Made by a program: the position numbers and the translations under genes. From contig JAUCBJ010008318.1 in the NCBI GenBank assembly GCA_032718475.1, positions 1 through 23,145 of the forward strand: a stretch of DNA of 23,145 nt. The letters run 5' to 3'. The stretch comes from Nemertoderma westbladi (Eukaryota > Xenacoelomorpha > Nemertodermatida > Nemertodermatidae). Below, piece by piece: positions 1 through 10,860 of the stretch (positions are counted from its first letter, which is position 1; every line of letters starts with the position of its first letter). The notes beneath the pieces were generated by a model. That model was not told the origin of the DNA and ran no database searches. It was given only the letters and a program-made list of their open reading frames with translations.

Positions 1-1263
1 GCGCTATTAAACAACAGATTCACAACAGAGAAATTGACACATTGTCACTAGGGGCAACCGCCCATGGTTTCCAGTACCTCATCTGACCAACTGGTACCCC
101 TTTCCACGAGTTGTCATTGCAATGTATTTGCAAATATTGTAGGGACTCTGCCGAGGATATATTATACAGAATTTTGTGTATTTATTAAATAGAATAAATG
201 GCTTGCAGCGAACAATAATTCTTGCAATCTTTGAACGCCTATTTCTCAGCTGTTTATCAATGAAATTCAGATATTGCTACATATTTGGAATCCTTTCAAC
301 GCAAGCTTTCTATTGATGTGAAAAAATTACGACTAAAGTGAAGAATGGCAATGATACAGTGGGTGCGATTTCGCAAAAGACACTTTTTTAAAACGCTTAT
401 AAATAAAATTTAAAGGCGAAATCGAAAATTCCGGCTTCATGGTAACAACCACGTTGAGTTGAACTAGTTGTGTTTCAAATTTCAAACAATATGATAAAGA
501 TTTGTAGAAAAATTTGGGGGGGGGTCCGTGTCATCAGAAAATGACACTATATTACGGGTCATAAAAATGGTGTAATAAAACACTTCAAACTTCGCGGTAA
601 TATTTAATACAGTAGGTCTAATAAATTCCAGTAGTATTTCAGCTAATTTCAAAATGTAATCACTTAAATCTTTAAAAAATGGGAGGAATCCCAATGGTGA
701 AAGTTTTTGTTCCATCGGTAATGACTAGAGGGTTAATTTTTTGAGTTACATCAATAAAAAAAATAAAACTTAAAACCCTAAGGCTTTTACAGTTTGGAAT
801 CTAATCACATTAAAGTTTTTTTATATGATAGATCAAAGATGGGGCAACATAAATATCAGGCTAAATTTTGCGAATATAATTCTGAACCGCTAGGTGGCGC
901 TGCAAATTTTTGCTAATTTTTTAGGTTTGTTATAAATAGTATTAAATTTTATTACCAAGAAATTTCAAAATGTTGTCTGATACTTTTATGCTTTTTTACA
1001 CCCACAGAAATTTCCAGACTAATTACTCTAAAATTATAGAAGTAGTAGGGTTTTGAAGTTGACAATTTCATAAAAAAAATATTTGGAGATAAACGACCTT
1101 TCATTATAGTAATTTTAATAGGTCTCCCTAAATGGAAATTGTTATAACTTGAAAACTAAAAGAGCTATTAAATAGCGGTTTTCAGATATGAAAACACCAT
1201 TTAATCGTGCATTATAATAGATCATAAAAATAATTTCGACATATTTTTGACCAAAATTGTGTA
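1..1263. other. AT-rich non-coding stretch
   Basis: No supported gene. The one ORF of modest length (482-715, minus) has low complexity and no recognisable domain. A nine-G run lies near 516-524 after the text TTTGTAGA, which also precedes the G9 run at 3916. The last part (about 1090-1263) leads into the long C tract and looks like unique or old repeat DNA. Confidence 0.6.
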
Positions 1264-1290
1264 CCCCCCCCCCCCCCCCCCCCCCCCCCC
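1264..1290. repeat. poly(C) tract, 27 nt
   Basis: An uninterrupted run of 27 C directly abuts the first unit of the 31-bp minisatellite. Homopolymers this long are unstable and hard to sequence, so the exact length is uncertain. Confidence 0.95.
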
Positions 1291-2677
1291 AAGTATATGA
1301 CATCCTTTGGGTCCGTGTGCAAAGTATATGACATCCTTTGGGTCCGTGTGCAAAGTATATGACATCCTTTGGGTCCGTGTGCAAAGTATATGACATCGTT
1401 TGGGTCCGTGTGCAAAGTATCTGGGATCCTTTGGTTCCGTGTTCAAAGTATCTGACATCCTTTGGGTCCGTGTTCAAAGAATTTGACATCCTTTGGGTCC
1501 GTGTGCAAAGTATCTGGGATCCTTTGGTTCCGTGTTCAAAGTATATGACATCCTTTGGGTCCGTGTTCAAAGAATTTGACATCCTTTGGGTCCGTGTGCA
1601 AAGTGTATGACATCCTTTGGGTCCGTTTGCAAAGTATATGACATCCTTTGGGTCCGCGTGCACAGTATATGACATCCTTTGGGTCCGTGTGCAAAGTATC
1701 TGGGATCCTTTGGTTCCGTGTTCAAAGTATATGACATCCTTTGGGTCCGTGTTCAAAGAATTTGACATCCTTTGGGTCCGTGTGCAAAGTATATAACATC
1801 CTTTGGGTCCGTTTGCAAAGTATATGACATCCTTTGGGTCCGTGTGCACAGTATATGACATCCTTTGGGTCCGTGTGCAAAGTATCTGGGATCCTTTGGT
1901 TCCGTGTTCAAAGTATATGACATCCTTTGGGTCCGTGTTCAAAGAATTTGACATCCTTTGGGTCCGTTTGCAAAGTATATGACATCCTTTGGGTCCGTGT
2001 GCAAAGTATATGACATCCTTTGGGTCCGTGTGCACAGTATATGATATCCTTTGGGTCCGTGTGCAAAGTATCTGGGATCCTTTGGTTCCGTGTTCAAAGT
2101 ATATGACATCCTTTGGGTCCGTGTTCAAAGAATTTGACATCCTTTGGGTCCATTTGCAAAGTATATGACATCCTTTGGGTCCGTGTGCACAGTATATGAC
2201 ATCCTTTGGTTCCGTGTGCAAAGTATCTGGGATCCTTTGGTTCCGTGTTCAAAGTATATGACATCCTTTGGGTCCGTGTGCACAGTATATGGCATCCTTT
2301 GGGTCCGTGTGCAAAGTATCTGGGATCCTTTGGTTCCGTGTTCAAAGTATCTGACATCCTTTGGTTCCGTGTTCAAAGTATATGACATCCTTTGGGTCCG
2401 TGTTCAAAGAATTTGACATCCTTTGGGTCCGTTTGCAAAGTATATGACATCCTTTGGGTCCGTGTGCACAGTATATGACATCCTTTGGGTCCGTGTGCAA
2501 AGTATCTGGGATCCTTTGGTTCCGTGTTCAAAGTATATGACATCCTTTGGGTCCGTGTTCAAAGAATTTGACATCCTTTGGGTCCGTTTGCAAAGTATAT
2601 GACATCCTTTGGGTCCGTGTGCACAGTATATGACATCCTTTGGGTCCGTGTGCAAAGTATCTGGGATCCTTTGGTTA
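1291..2677. repeat. 31-bp minisatellite array A (about 45 units) with higher-order repeats
   Basis: Tandem units of 31 bp share the core GACATCCTTTGGGTCCGTG followed by a variable end and AAAGTAT. Five variants recur in fixed order: B (contains TCTGGGATCC), C (ends GTGTTC), D (starts AAAGAATTTG), A (standard) and E (starts ACAGTATATG). The order B-C-D-A-A-E (186 bp) runs at 1507, 1693 and 1879. B-C-D-A-E (155 bp) runs at 2065 and 2499, with shortened or extended versions at 2220 and 2313. The last unit stops inside a B copy at about 2677. Because 31 is not a multiple of three, long minus-strand ORFs appear in all frames; I read them as artefacts of a stop-poor unit, not as protein. Confidence 0.95.
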
Positions 2678-2689
2678 CTATTTTTGATT

Positions 2690-3465
2690 TACACCGGTTT
2701 TTTGGTGTTAGCAATTGGATAGAATTCATATAAATCGATTTAGAAATTTCAAACTTGTTTTTTTCGGTGGGTGCCAAATTTTGGTGCCAGCACCAAATTT
2801 TGAAATATGTCAATTTTGTAAATTGATTGTTTGAAACTTGTTTTTTACGAAATTTGGGTTTTTTCGGGTTCTGGTTTCGATGGAATATATACGAGTTGCA
2901 CCAAGCGTTTCAAACTTGTATTTTTCGGTGCTGTGTGCAAATTTTGGTGCAAGCACGAAATTTTGAAAATCCATTCAATAGATAAAATTGCTTTTGACAA
3001 TTTATTTCTTGATTTTTAGAGGTTTATAGCTGTTCTGAATTCAATGGAATATATAATTATCGAACTAGACATCTCAAACTTGTATTTTTCGGAAGTGGGT
3101 GCAAAATGTGGTGCTAGCACCAAATTTTGAAAATCATCAAATATATCAATTGATTGTGTCACCTTGTTTCTTGCGTTATACGGGTTTGTGAGGGTTCTGA
3201 ATTTCAATGGAACCAGTAAAAATTGCGTCTGAGTTTTCAAACGAGTATTTATCGCCGGTGGGTGAAAATTGTTGTGCCAGCACCAAATTGTTGGAAAATA
3301 AGCAAATTGATCAGTAGATAGCATCATCTTGTTTCTTGCGTTTTACGGGTTTATGGGGGTCCTGAATCCGATGGAATCAATCAAAACAGCACTGGATGTC
3401 ATCTGAAACTTGTACTTTTTGGTGATGGGTGCGAAATTTGGTGCTAGCACCAAAATTTGCCATAT
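2690..3465. repeat. Diverged ~164-bp tandem repeat, about 5 copies
   Basis: Five copies share the order AAACTTG(T)n-TCGGTGGGTGC-AAATTTTGGTGC-(C/T)AGCACCAAATTTTGAAAA. The GCACC core lies near 2790, 2953, 3117, 3280 and 3448, giving spacings of about 163, 164, 163 and 168 bp. The core of copies 3 and 5 holds GGTGCTAGCACC, a perfect palindrome that in copy 5 extends to TTTGGTGCTAGCACCAAA. Copies are strongly diverged, so the array is old. No coding capacity. Confidence 0.8.
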
Positions 3466-3978
3466 TACGCCGGAAAGTACGACGTAGCAATGATCTGGCA
3501 TATTAGATAATCTATTCCATTAGAATCAGCGCCCCGGAAAACCTGAAAATGTGAATTTATACCATCGTATAAGTGAATTAAAAATTTTGTGTTCTAACTG
3601 AAAAGTGCTGGTTACTTGTTTTTTTCATTTTTTCCTACGCAGAGAGGACTAAACAGCCATTTATAGTAATCATATCATTTTTAAATATTTTCCAATGTAT
3701 TTTGCGCCCCAGAAAACCTGTATTGAAAAACAATTAGCCGAAAATGTAACTTTCAAATTTTGTGAAAATTGTGCACTACTTGTAATTTTGGTGCTGCAAT
3801 ATAACCACCCCAGTACATTTTTTCGAAAATTTTTTTTTTCGGTCGGATTCAGACTAGTGATACCTACGTACAAACAAAAAATCAGACGTTTTCGTTAAAA
3901 TTTGTAGATTTTAGAGGGGGGGGGTGAATATGACCCCCCCCCCCCCCCCCCGGTATTTGTACAACATTTTATAGCCCG
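3466..3978. other. Non-coding spacer with G9/C18 tracts
   Basis: No supported gene. It holds two diverged copies of GCGCCCC(G/A)GAAAACCTG (near 3529 and 3703). At its right end a nine-G run (3916-3924) is separated by nine bases from an 18-C run (3934-3951), so the two could pair as a hairpin. The LINE fragment begins about 30 bp further on. Confidence 0.6.
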
Positions 3979-3979
3979 G

Positions 3980-5280
3980 TACTAATAGGGTTAAGACTAA
4001 TTATCGCCCTATTTCTTTACTGCCGGTATTGAGCAAAGTGTTTGAACGCATAATATATGTCCAGCTGGCCTCTTACTTGGATAAATATTTAATATTAAAT
4101 AGCTGTCAATTCGGATTTAGGAAAAAATATACTACATCATATGCTATTTTAGACATAGCAGAAAAATTACGCGATTTTTTAGATAAAAAAATGTCGTCCT
4201 GCGCCATATTTATTGATCTTAAAAAAGCGTTTGATACGCTGGATCACGGTATTCTCGTAAATAAACTGAACAGCTATGGTATCAGGGGGGCCCCCCTGCA
4301 GCTATTTTCCGATTATCTCTCCAACCGATCCCAATTTGTTACAATAGACAGATGCAACTCGACCCTCCCTCCCAATTATCTGCGGCGTCCCACAAGGTTC
4401 GATCCTTGGGCCGATCTTATTCCTCATATACATTAATGATCTTCCAAACGCATCAAATTTCATGACAACCCTTTTCGCGGATGATACAAGTCTCTTAAAA
4501 TCCATAAAAAATTTACCAACACTTATTAACTCTGTAAATCATGACATTATTGATATTATTGAATGGCTGGATGATAATAAATTATCACTGAACCTAAAAA
4601 AAACTGAATATACCTTGTTCACAAACTCATCCCTGTCCCAGGAGGCTCTGCCAAAAGTGAAAATTAAAAATTCTGTAATAGAAAAAGTATCATATACAAA
4701 GTATTTGGGAGTTTTAATTGACAGTAAACTAAATTTTAAAGAACATATATCTTATATATTGAGAAAGGTTTCTAAATCTTCAGGAATATTTTACAGGCTT
4801 CGCCACATTTTTCCGCCACACATCCTACGAATGCTATTTTTCGCACTTATATATCCATATATCCAGTACGCCATTATTGTCTGGGGTAGTACTTCTCCGT
4901 CGTTACTGAAACCTCTAAGAGTCAAAGTAAACAAAGTACTTAGAGTTATCACCTTCAGCCATTGGCAGACCTCATCTCTTCCTATTTATCAACAACTCCA
5001 TATACTCCCATTAGAACAATTATACAAATATCAGGTGTACAATATAATGTTTGATATAAATAACAACATTTCATCCCCACTGGCTCCCCTATTTCATAGA
5101 GCTTCTTCAATCCATTCTTATAATACTCGCTTTTCAGCATCTGGATTATTTCACCCTCCAAATATTCGACTAAGAGTTGCGGAACAATCTCTATCCTTCG
5201 AAGGGCCCCGATTATGGAACTCTTTACCCAATTCATATAGGGTAATTAAAAGTAAACCTATATTCTAAAAAAATATAAAA
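3980..5280 (+). pseudogene. 5'-truncated non-LTR retrotransposon (LINE) reverse transcriptase, frameshifted
   Basis: Translation starts abruptly at NYRPISLLPVLSKVFERI (from 3999), the usual RT block 1 motif, so the endonuclease and the start of RT are missing. It continues through FGFRKKYTTSYA and FIDLKKAFDTLDH (first catalytic Asp). A frame change lies at about 4350-4375. The new frame carries CGVPQGSILGP and YINDLP, then FADDTSL with the catalytic Asp pair (about 4477), and the thumb-like block KYLGVLIDSKLNFKEHI. The C-terminal region ends with RLWNSLPNSYR; the ORF stops at 5266-5268, and a short KKYKKWSFI tail lies in another frame just after. The style fits the Jockey/CR1/L2 group of LINEs, but I cannot resolve the clade. 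It is a dead copy: no start, two frame changes, no endonuclease. Confidence 0.9.
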
Positions 5281-5375
5281 AATGGTCTTTTATTTAATCC
5301 TAATCAGTTCCAGGATTAAATATCATATATATATATTAATACATATATATCTCTAGAATCTAAACCTTTTGAGAA

Positions 5376-6990
5376 CCCGGGCGCACCCGGGCACGTTGTC
5401 TCGCTCACTCATTGTGGGCCTTCATTAAATCTACCCGGGCGCGGGGTCACGCTCACTCCCTGTGGGCCTTTATTAAATCTACCCGGGCGCGGGGTCACGC
5501 TCACTCTTAGTGGGCCTTTACTAAATCTACCCAGGCATGGGGTCACGCACACTCCATCTGGGCCTTTATTAAATCTACCCGGGCGCGGGGTCACGCTCAC
5601 TTTTTGTGGGCTTTATAAAATGTACCCGGGCGCGGGGTCACGCTCACTCTTAGTGGGCCTTTATTAAATCTACCCGGGCACGGGGTCACGCTCACTCTTA
5701 GTGGGCCTTTATTAAATCTACCCGGGCGCGGGATCACGCTCACTCTTAGTGGGCCTTTATTAAATCTACCCGGGCGCGGGGTCACGCTCACTCTTAGTGG
5801 GCCTTTATTAAATCTACCCGGGCGCGGGGTCACGCACACTCTTAGTGGGCCTTTATTAAATCTACGCGGGCGCGGGGTCACGCTCACTCTTAGTGGGCCT
5901 TTATTAAATCTACCCGGGCGCGGGGTCACGCACACTCTCTGTGGGCCTTTATTAAATCTACCCAGGCGCGGGGTCACGCTCATTCTTAGTGGGCCTTTAT
6001 TAAATCTACCCGGGCGCGGGGTCACGCTCATTCTCAGTGGGCCTTTATTAAATCTACCCGGGCGCGGGGTCACGCTCACTCTTAGTGGGCCTTTATTAAA
6101 TCTACCCGGGCACGGGGTCACGCTCACTCTTAGTGGGCCTTTATTAAATCTACCCGGGCGCGGGATCACGCTCACTCTTAGTGGGCCTTTATTAAATCTA
6201 CCCGGGCGCGGGGTCACGCTCACTCTTAGTGGGCCTTTATTAAATCTACCCGGGCGCGGGGTCACGCACACTCTTAGTGGGCCTTTATTAAATCTACGCG
6301 GGCGCGGGGTCACGCTCACTCTTAGTGGGCCTTTATTAAATCTACCCGGGCGCGGGGTCACGCACACTCTCTGTGGGCCTTTATTAAATCTACCCAGGCG
6401 CGGGGTCACGCTCATTCTTAGTGGGCCTTTATTAAATCTACCCGGGCGCGGGGTCACGCTCATTCTCAGTGGGCCTTTATTAAATCTACCCGGGCGCGGG
6501 GTCACGCTCACTCTTAGTGGGCCTTTATTAAATCTACCCGGGCGCGGGGTCACGCTCACTCTTAGTGGGCCTTTATTAAATCTACCCGGGTGCGGGGTCA
6601 CGCTCACTCTTAGTGGGCCTTTATTAAATCTACCCGGGCGTGGGGTGACGCTCACTCTTAGTGGGCCTTTATTAAATCTACCCGGGCGCGGGCTCACGCT
6701 CACTCTTAGTGGGCCTTTATAAAATCTACCCGGGCGTGGGGTCACGCTCACTCTTAGTGGGCCTTTATTAAAACTACCCCGGGCGCGGGGTCACGCACAC
6801 TCTTAGTGGGCCTTTATTAAATCTACCCGGGCGCGGGGTCACGCTCACTCTTAGTGGGCCTTTATTAAATCTACCCGGGCGTGGTCTCACGCTCACTCTT
6901 AGTGGGCCTTTATTAAATCTACCCGGGCGTGGGGTCACGCTCACTCTTAGTGGGCCTTTATTAAAACTACCCCGGGCGCGGGGTCACACT
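5376..6990. repeat. 48-bp minisatellite, about 33 units
   Basis: The unit reads GGGCCTTTATTAAATCTACC, then CGGGCGCGGGGTCACGCTCA, then CTCTTAGT, 48 bp in all. It is GC- and CpG-rich in an AT-rich setting. One minus-strand frame is open for 384 codons with a 16-residue period (VSVTPRPGRFNKGPLR) because 48 is a multiple of three. I do not call it a gene: it has no non-repeat domain, no flanking exon, and most unit differences change residues. A block of nine units (432 bp) is duplicated: about 5625-6111 matches 6057-6543. A 193-bp block recurs near the right end (about 6732 and 6925). Confidence 0.95.
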
Positions 6991-7573
6991 TCGAAGCAGT
7001 CATCATCAACATCACTGACTAGTCAAATGTCTAGTAAGATATTATCCCCCAGTAAACCCATAAAAATACATTATAGTAATAAAAAATACCTAATATAAAT
7101 AAAATTTATAAAACACAAATAAATAACAATATAAATTTATGTATAGATAATTAATTAATATATCAGATAATGCCAAAAATCGCAGTCGACCGCATTTGCT
7201 TTTTACTCATTCGGCACTTCTAACTCTACCCTATCCTATCCTATCTTACTCTATCCTACCCTATCATATCATGTCCTACTCTATCCACCTAACCTACCCA
7301 GCCTATCCTAACCCTATCCTATCTAACCCTATTATAATCTAACTATATCCTTCCTTCCATTCCCTTCCTCTGAAATATCCATCCACCCTCCCTGGTGGGC
7401 AGCCGTCCACTAGCAATGCTACTAGGTTGCCCTCCTTTACCTATATATATATATTATATTTATATATATACTGATATATATTACAATAATTTATATTACA
7501 ATAATTATGTGTGCCTTAATTATTATGTATATGTTTATATAGGTAAAAATAAATAAATCAATCAATCAATCAA
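6991..7573. other. AT-rich spacer with CCTAT repeats and a LINE-like 3' tail
   Basis: No gene. About 7221-7345 is an imperfect CCTAT pentanucleotide repeat. The segment 7381-7440 contains GTGGGCAGCCGTCCACTAGC and GTTGCCCTCC, followed by TA-rich sequence and a tail of AAATAAAT and four to five CAAT repeats (7549-7574). Such short tandem tails are typical of CR1/L2-like LINE 3' ends. It may be the 3' end of the LINE starting at 3980, with the 48-bp minisatellite inside its 3' UTR. That link is inference. Confidence 0.5.
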
Positions 7574-8436
7574 TTTGGGTCTGTGTGCAAAGTATCTGCC
7601 AACATTTGGGTCCGTGTGCAAAGTATCTGACATCGTTTGGGTCGTGTGCAAAGTATATGACATCCTTTGGGTCCGATCCGAGTGCAAAGTATCTGACATC
7701 CTTTGGGTCCGTGTGCAAAGTATCTGACATCCTTTGGGTCCGTATTCAAAGTATCTGCCAACATCTGGGTCCGTGTGCAAAGTATCTGCCAACAATTGGG
7801 TCCGTGTGCAAAGTATCTGACATCCTTTTGATCCGTGTGCAAAGTATATGACATCCTTTGGATCCGTTTGCAAAGTATCTGACATCTTTTGGGTCCGTGT
7901 GCAAAGTATCTGCCAACATTTGGGTCCGTGTGCAAAGTATCTGACATTTTTTGGGTCCGTGTGCAAAGTATATGACATCCTTTGGGTCCGTGTGCAAAGT
8001 ATCTGAGATCCTTTGGAACCGTGTTCAAAGTATCTGACATCTCTTGGGTCCGTGTTCAAAGAATCTGACATCCTTTGGGTCCGTCCGTGTGCAAAGTATC
8101 TGACATCGTTTGGGCCCGTGTGCAAAGTATCTGACATCCTTTGGGTCCGTGTGCAAAGTATCTGCCAACATTTGGGTCCGTGTGCAAAGTATCTGACATC
8201 TTTTGGGTCCGTTTGCAAAGTATATGACAACCTTTGGGTCCATGTGCAAAGTATCTGCCAACATTTGGGTCCGTGTGCAAAGTATCTGACATCTTTTGGA
8301 TCCGTGTGCAAAGTATATGACATCCTTTGGGTCCGTGTACAAAGTATCTACCAACATTTGGGTCCGTGTGCAAAGTATCTGACATCTTTTGGGTCCGTGT
8401 GCAAAGTATATGACATCCTTTGGGTCCGTGTGCAAA
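7574..8436. repeat. 31-bp minisatellite array B (about 28 units)
   Basis: Same monomer family as 1291-2677, with a private variant in which GACATCC is replaced by GCCAACA. In the right half the variants run as a trimer of 93 bp: CCAACA occurs at 8165, 8258 and 8351. Small indels occur on the left (a 30-bp unit at 7620, a 36-bp unit at 7650). The array begins immediately after the CAAT tail and ends at GTGTGCAAA. Long ORFs in several frames on both strands are artefacts. Confidence 0.95.
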
Positions 8437-8777
8437 CATATTATTACCATCATTAACATTAGTAGGTGAATAGGGCAGGGTAGATGGTTTACAAATTAAC
8501 CAATAAGAAATCACCAGGGAAAAGTTAGTCAGAATAAATCAGCTGATCCAAATTTATCCAAAAAATGAGGTTTTGGCTCTTTGTGGCTCAGTGCTTTCCT
8601 TATATTTGCATAATTTTTCACAGAATTAACTTTGATAGCATTAATTTATCACTCTGCAACATCTCCTGAGTCGGAGTGCGTTGGTGCCTCATTGCTTCAT
8701 AGTGTAATGGTTGTTTTTTGGGTCCGTGTGGGTCTTTGTGCTGTGCATTTTAGCACTGCTATCGCTATGAGATGTTG
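8437..8777. other. Non-coding spacer left of the LTR element
   Basis: No gene seen. At 8715-8740 there is an isolated piece of the 31-bp monomer (TTTTGGGTCCGTGTG), 280 bp beyond the end of array B. Confidence 0.6.
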
Positions 8778-8782
8778 GGGGG

Positions 8783-9084
8783 TAGTATAGTTTGGTTATA
8801 ATACGTAGTTTATTGTTTTAATCTTAAACATTATTTTTATCTCAACAAAATGACAAATATATTATACGATGTTAAACGTGACACCACCACCAGATAACTC
8901 ATAATATAATAATTACTGTTTGACCTGATGGTCCATATGAAACGAATCATTAGGAAGAGTTGGCAATATCCCAGTGATAGTGGGACTAATGAGGGGTGGG
9001 GATTATTGCGGTTATTATGTAATTAATAGGGCCTACATTGTACAAGTACATTATATGTTATATGAGTTAGTTGATACTATACCA
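8783..9084 (-). repeat. 3' LTR of the Gypsy-type element
   Basis: 302 bp, the same as 13900-14201 at a constant offset of 5117. On the element strand it starts TGGTATAGT and ends ACTATACTA, so its ends are short imperfect inverted repeats and the terminus is TA rather than the usual CA. AATAAA lies at 8809-8814 (TTTATT on the plus strand), near its 3' end, as expected for a polyadenylation signal. Confidence 0.95.
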
Positions 9085-9100
9085 TGCCCCCCTTTACCCC
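9085..9100 (-). promoter_or_regulatory. Polypurine tract
   Basis: On the element strand GGGGTAAAGGGGGGCA lies directly before the 3' LTR. This is the expected position and composition of the plus-strand primer of reverse transcription. Confidence 0.8.
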
Positions 9101-9151
9101 AACAATGAGTTTAGTTTAGAGAAATAGTCAGTCAATTCAATGAGTCTCAAT

Positions 9152-10837
9152 TCAATATGTCAGTCTATCCGGGGTATTCCGTGAACGTTTACTTCGACGC
9201 ACTGTAATCCACTCATTATCGTTACCCTCGTTTTCGTTCGTCTTTAGGCTTGTCTCTATGTCATCTTCGGATCGTGCCGAAATATTTTCGTTGTTTAATT
9301 TCCGGAGGAAGCGTCTGTTTCTCCAATAGAGCCTGCCATTGTCAGCCTGGATTGAATAGGCCCTTCCCCTTCCGACGCTACGGTCGATAGTTCCAAATAA
9401 CTCCCAGCACTTAGTCCGGGGGTTTTGTATTCTCACGCGTGTTCCTTCTGGGAAATTCTTTAAATTTCGGGTTCCCCTGTCATAGTACTCCTTCGAGTTC
9501 GAGCGAATTTCGTCTACTTTCTTGTCAGCGACAGCAAACGTATCTTCACAGGTTCTTTTGAGAGCTCTTTCTGGAACTGGTAACTGACCTTTGATTTGTC
9601 TACCAACTACACGTTGTGCTGGACTGAGTCCATCTGAGCGTGGGGTATTTCTTAATTCTAATAAAGCGTTGGCGAAACGATTAGTTGTAATGTCGCCATT
9701 TGGGGATGTTTTCTTTATGATGTCCTTTATAGTTCTTACCGCAGACTCTGCGTAACCATTTGCTTCGTGATTATATGGGGAGGATGGGTCATGATGAATA
9801 CCCCACTCTTTGCAGAAATTTCCGAAGTCGGTCCTGAACTGCGGTCCCCCGTCCGTGGTAGCTCGAATTGGCACACCCATATATGCGAGCCAAATGCGAA
9901 ATTTCTTGAGAACTGTGAATGTGTCAACTCCACCGTGTCCACAATCAAACACATCGATCCACCCTGAATATTTATCGACTATGACGAGAAATGATTTGGC
10001 GGCGTAGCTAAACAAATCTGCAGCTATTGCTTCACCTGAGTGGCTGGCTTTGTTATCTAACATTAGGGGTTCTTTGTGGTTACTGGATTTATTCAATTCG
10101 CAATCGTTGCAGCTGGCGACCATTGTTGTGACATCGTTTGTAATTCCAGGCCAAAAAACACATTGCCTAGCTCTCCTGAGTGTCCGATCTCTGCCCTGAT
10201 GGGCTGCGTGTAATCCGAGTAATATGTCTTTTCTCATGGTTTCTGGTATGACTATACGTTCTTCACCATACATGACAATGCCGTCGAATGCAGAAAGTGC
10301 ATTACGATAAATCCAATATGGGCGACAATTAATAGAAACGAGGTGTTTATTTTGAGGAAACCCATTTGTTACAATTTTCAATAATTCACAGTATGTGGCA
10401 TCACCTGCAGCACTCTTCTTTACCTTTTGCCACGCCATATCGATGGTGTTTATTTTTATTGAGTTATTGCTGATCTGACTTTTGGTTTCCGCTCTATTGT
10501 CAGCAGGGTCGGTAGCTAGTATTGCGTTAATTTTTGCTGATGAGTTGCCGACAACCGTGTTCACCATTTCTTCGATGTCGTCAGAATCCAAGTAGTCATC
10601 ATCAATAGTTGGGTGTACAACGGGATGTCTGGACAGAACATCTACTACTGTATGCGCTATCCTCTGCCTCCAGATTGCTCTCAGTCGGAAGTTAGCTAAT
10701 TTCTCTTTGAGACGAATTATTCTAGGCGTTTTAATTTGGTCTAAAGTTTTACCGTTTATAATAGCAACTAATGGTTTATGGTCTACTACTAAGTCGAATG
10801 TAGTGCCTTGAAGGAAAATTTTACATTTTTGAAGCTG
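9152..10837 (-). pseudogene. pol: Pol C-terminal part: end of RNase H and integrase
   Basis: The frame is open from 10837 down to the stop at 9152. It begins in RNase H (LQKCKIFLQG, then DHKPLV) and runs into integrase. Counting from the TTG at 10591, the zinc-binding module has H128 and H131 (HAAH) and C161 and C164 (CNDC). The catalytic triad is D192 (AADLF), D247 (TTDGGPQF) and E282 (NGYAES), so D-D-E spacing is normal. A basic C-terminal tail follows (RRSKRSRN). The integrase domain itself is intact. It would insert the cDNA into chromosomal DNA. Upstream it is cut off from the rest of Pol by the scrambled stretch at 10838-10860. The real product would be a processed part of a longer Gag-Pol, not a protein starting at 10591. 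Confidence 0.92.
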
Positions 10838-10860
10838 TCAATTTTACATTTTACAGTTCC
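10838..10860 (-). other. Lesion in RNase H with repeat-like filler
   Basis: Between SATEVEL and LQKCKIFLQG there is only about 20 bp of AT-rich sequence (TGTAAAATG/TAAAATTG on the minus strand) with stops, in place of the few residues expected in RNase H. It resembles the TGTAAAATT just downstream, so it looks like a small deletion filled by copied neighbouring sequence. Confidence 0.65.

Noticed and set aside
1142-2655. Long minus-strand ORFs (up to 359 codons) across the 31-bp array
   Set aside because: The unit is not a multiple of three and lacks stops in several frames, so all three minus frames are open. No domain, start context or exon structure.
1291-2677. CRISPR array
   Set aside because: Units of 31 bp are directly joined with no unique spacers, and the genome is eukaryotic.
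5597-6751. 384-codon repeat protein (16-residue period) in the 48-bp array
   Set aside because: A 48-bp unit keeps one frame open by arithmetic. Unit variants mostly change residues and no unique coding sequence flanks it.
9736-10007. ORFs on both strands within integrase
   Set aside because: They are shadows of the integrase frame, with no domain of their own.
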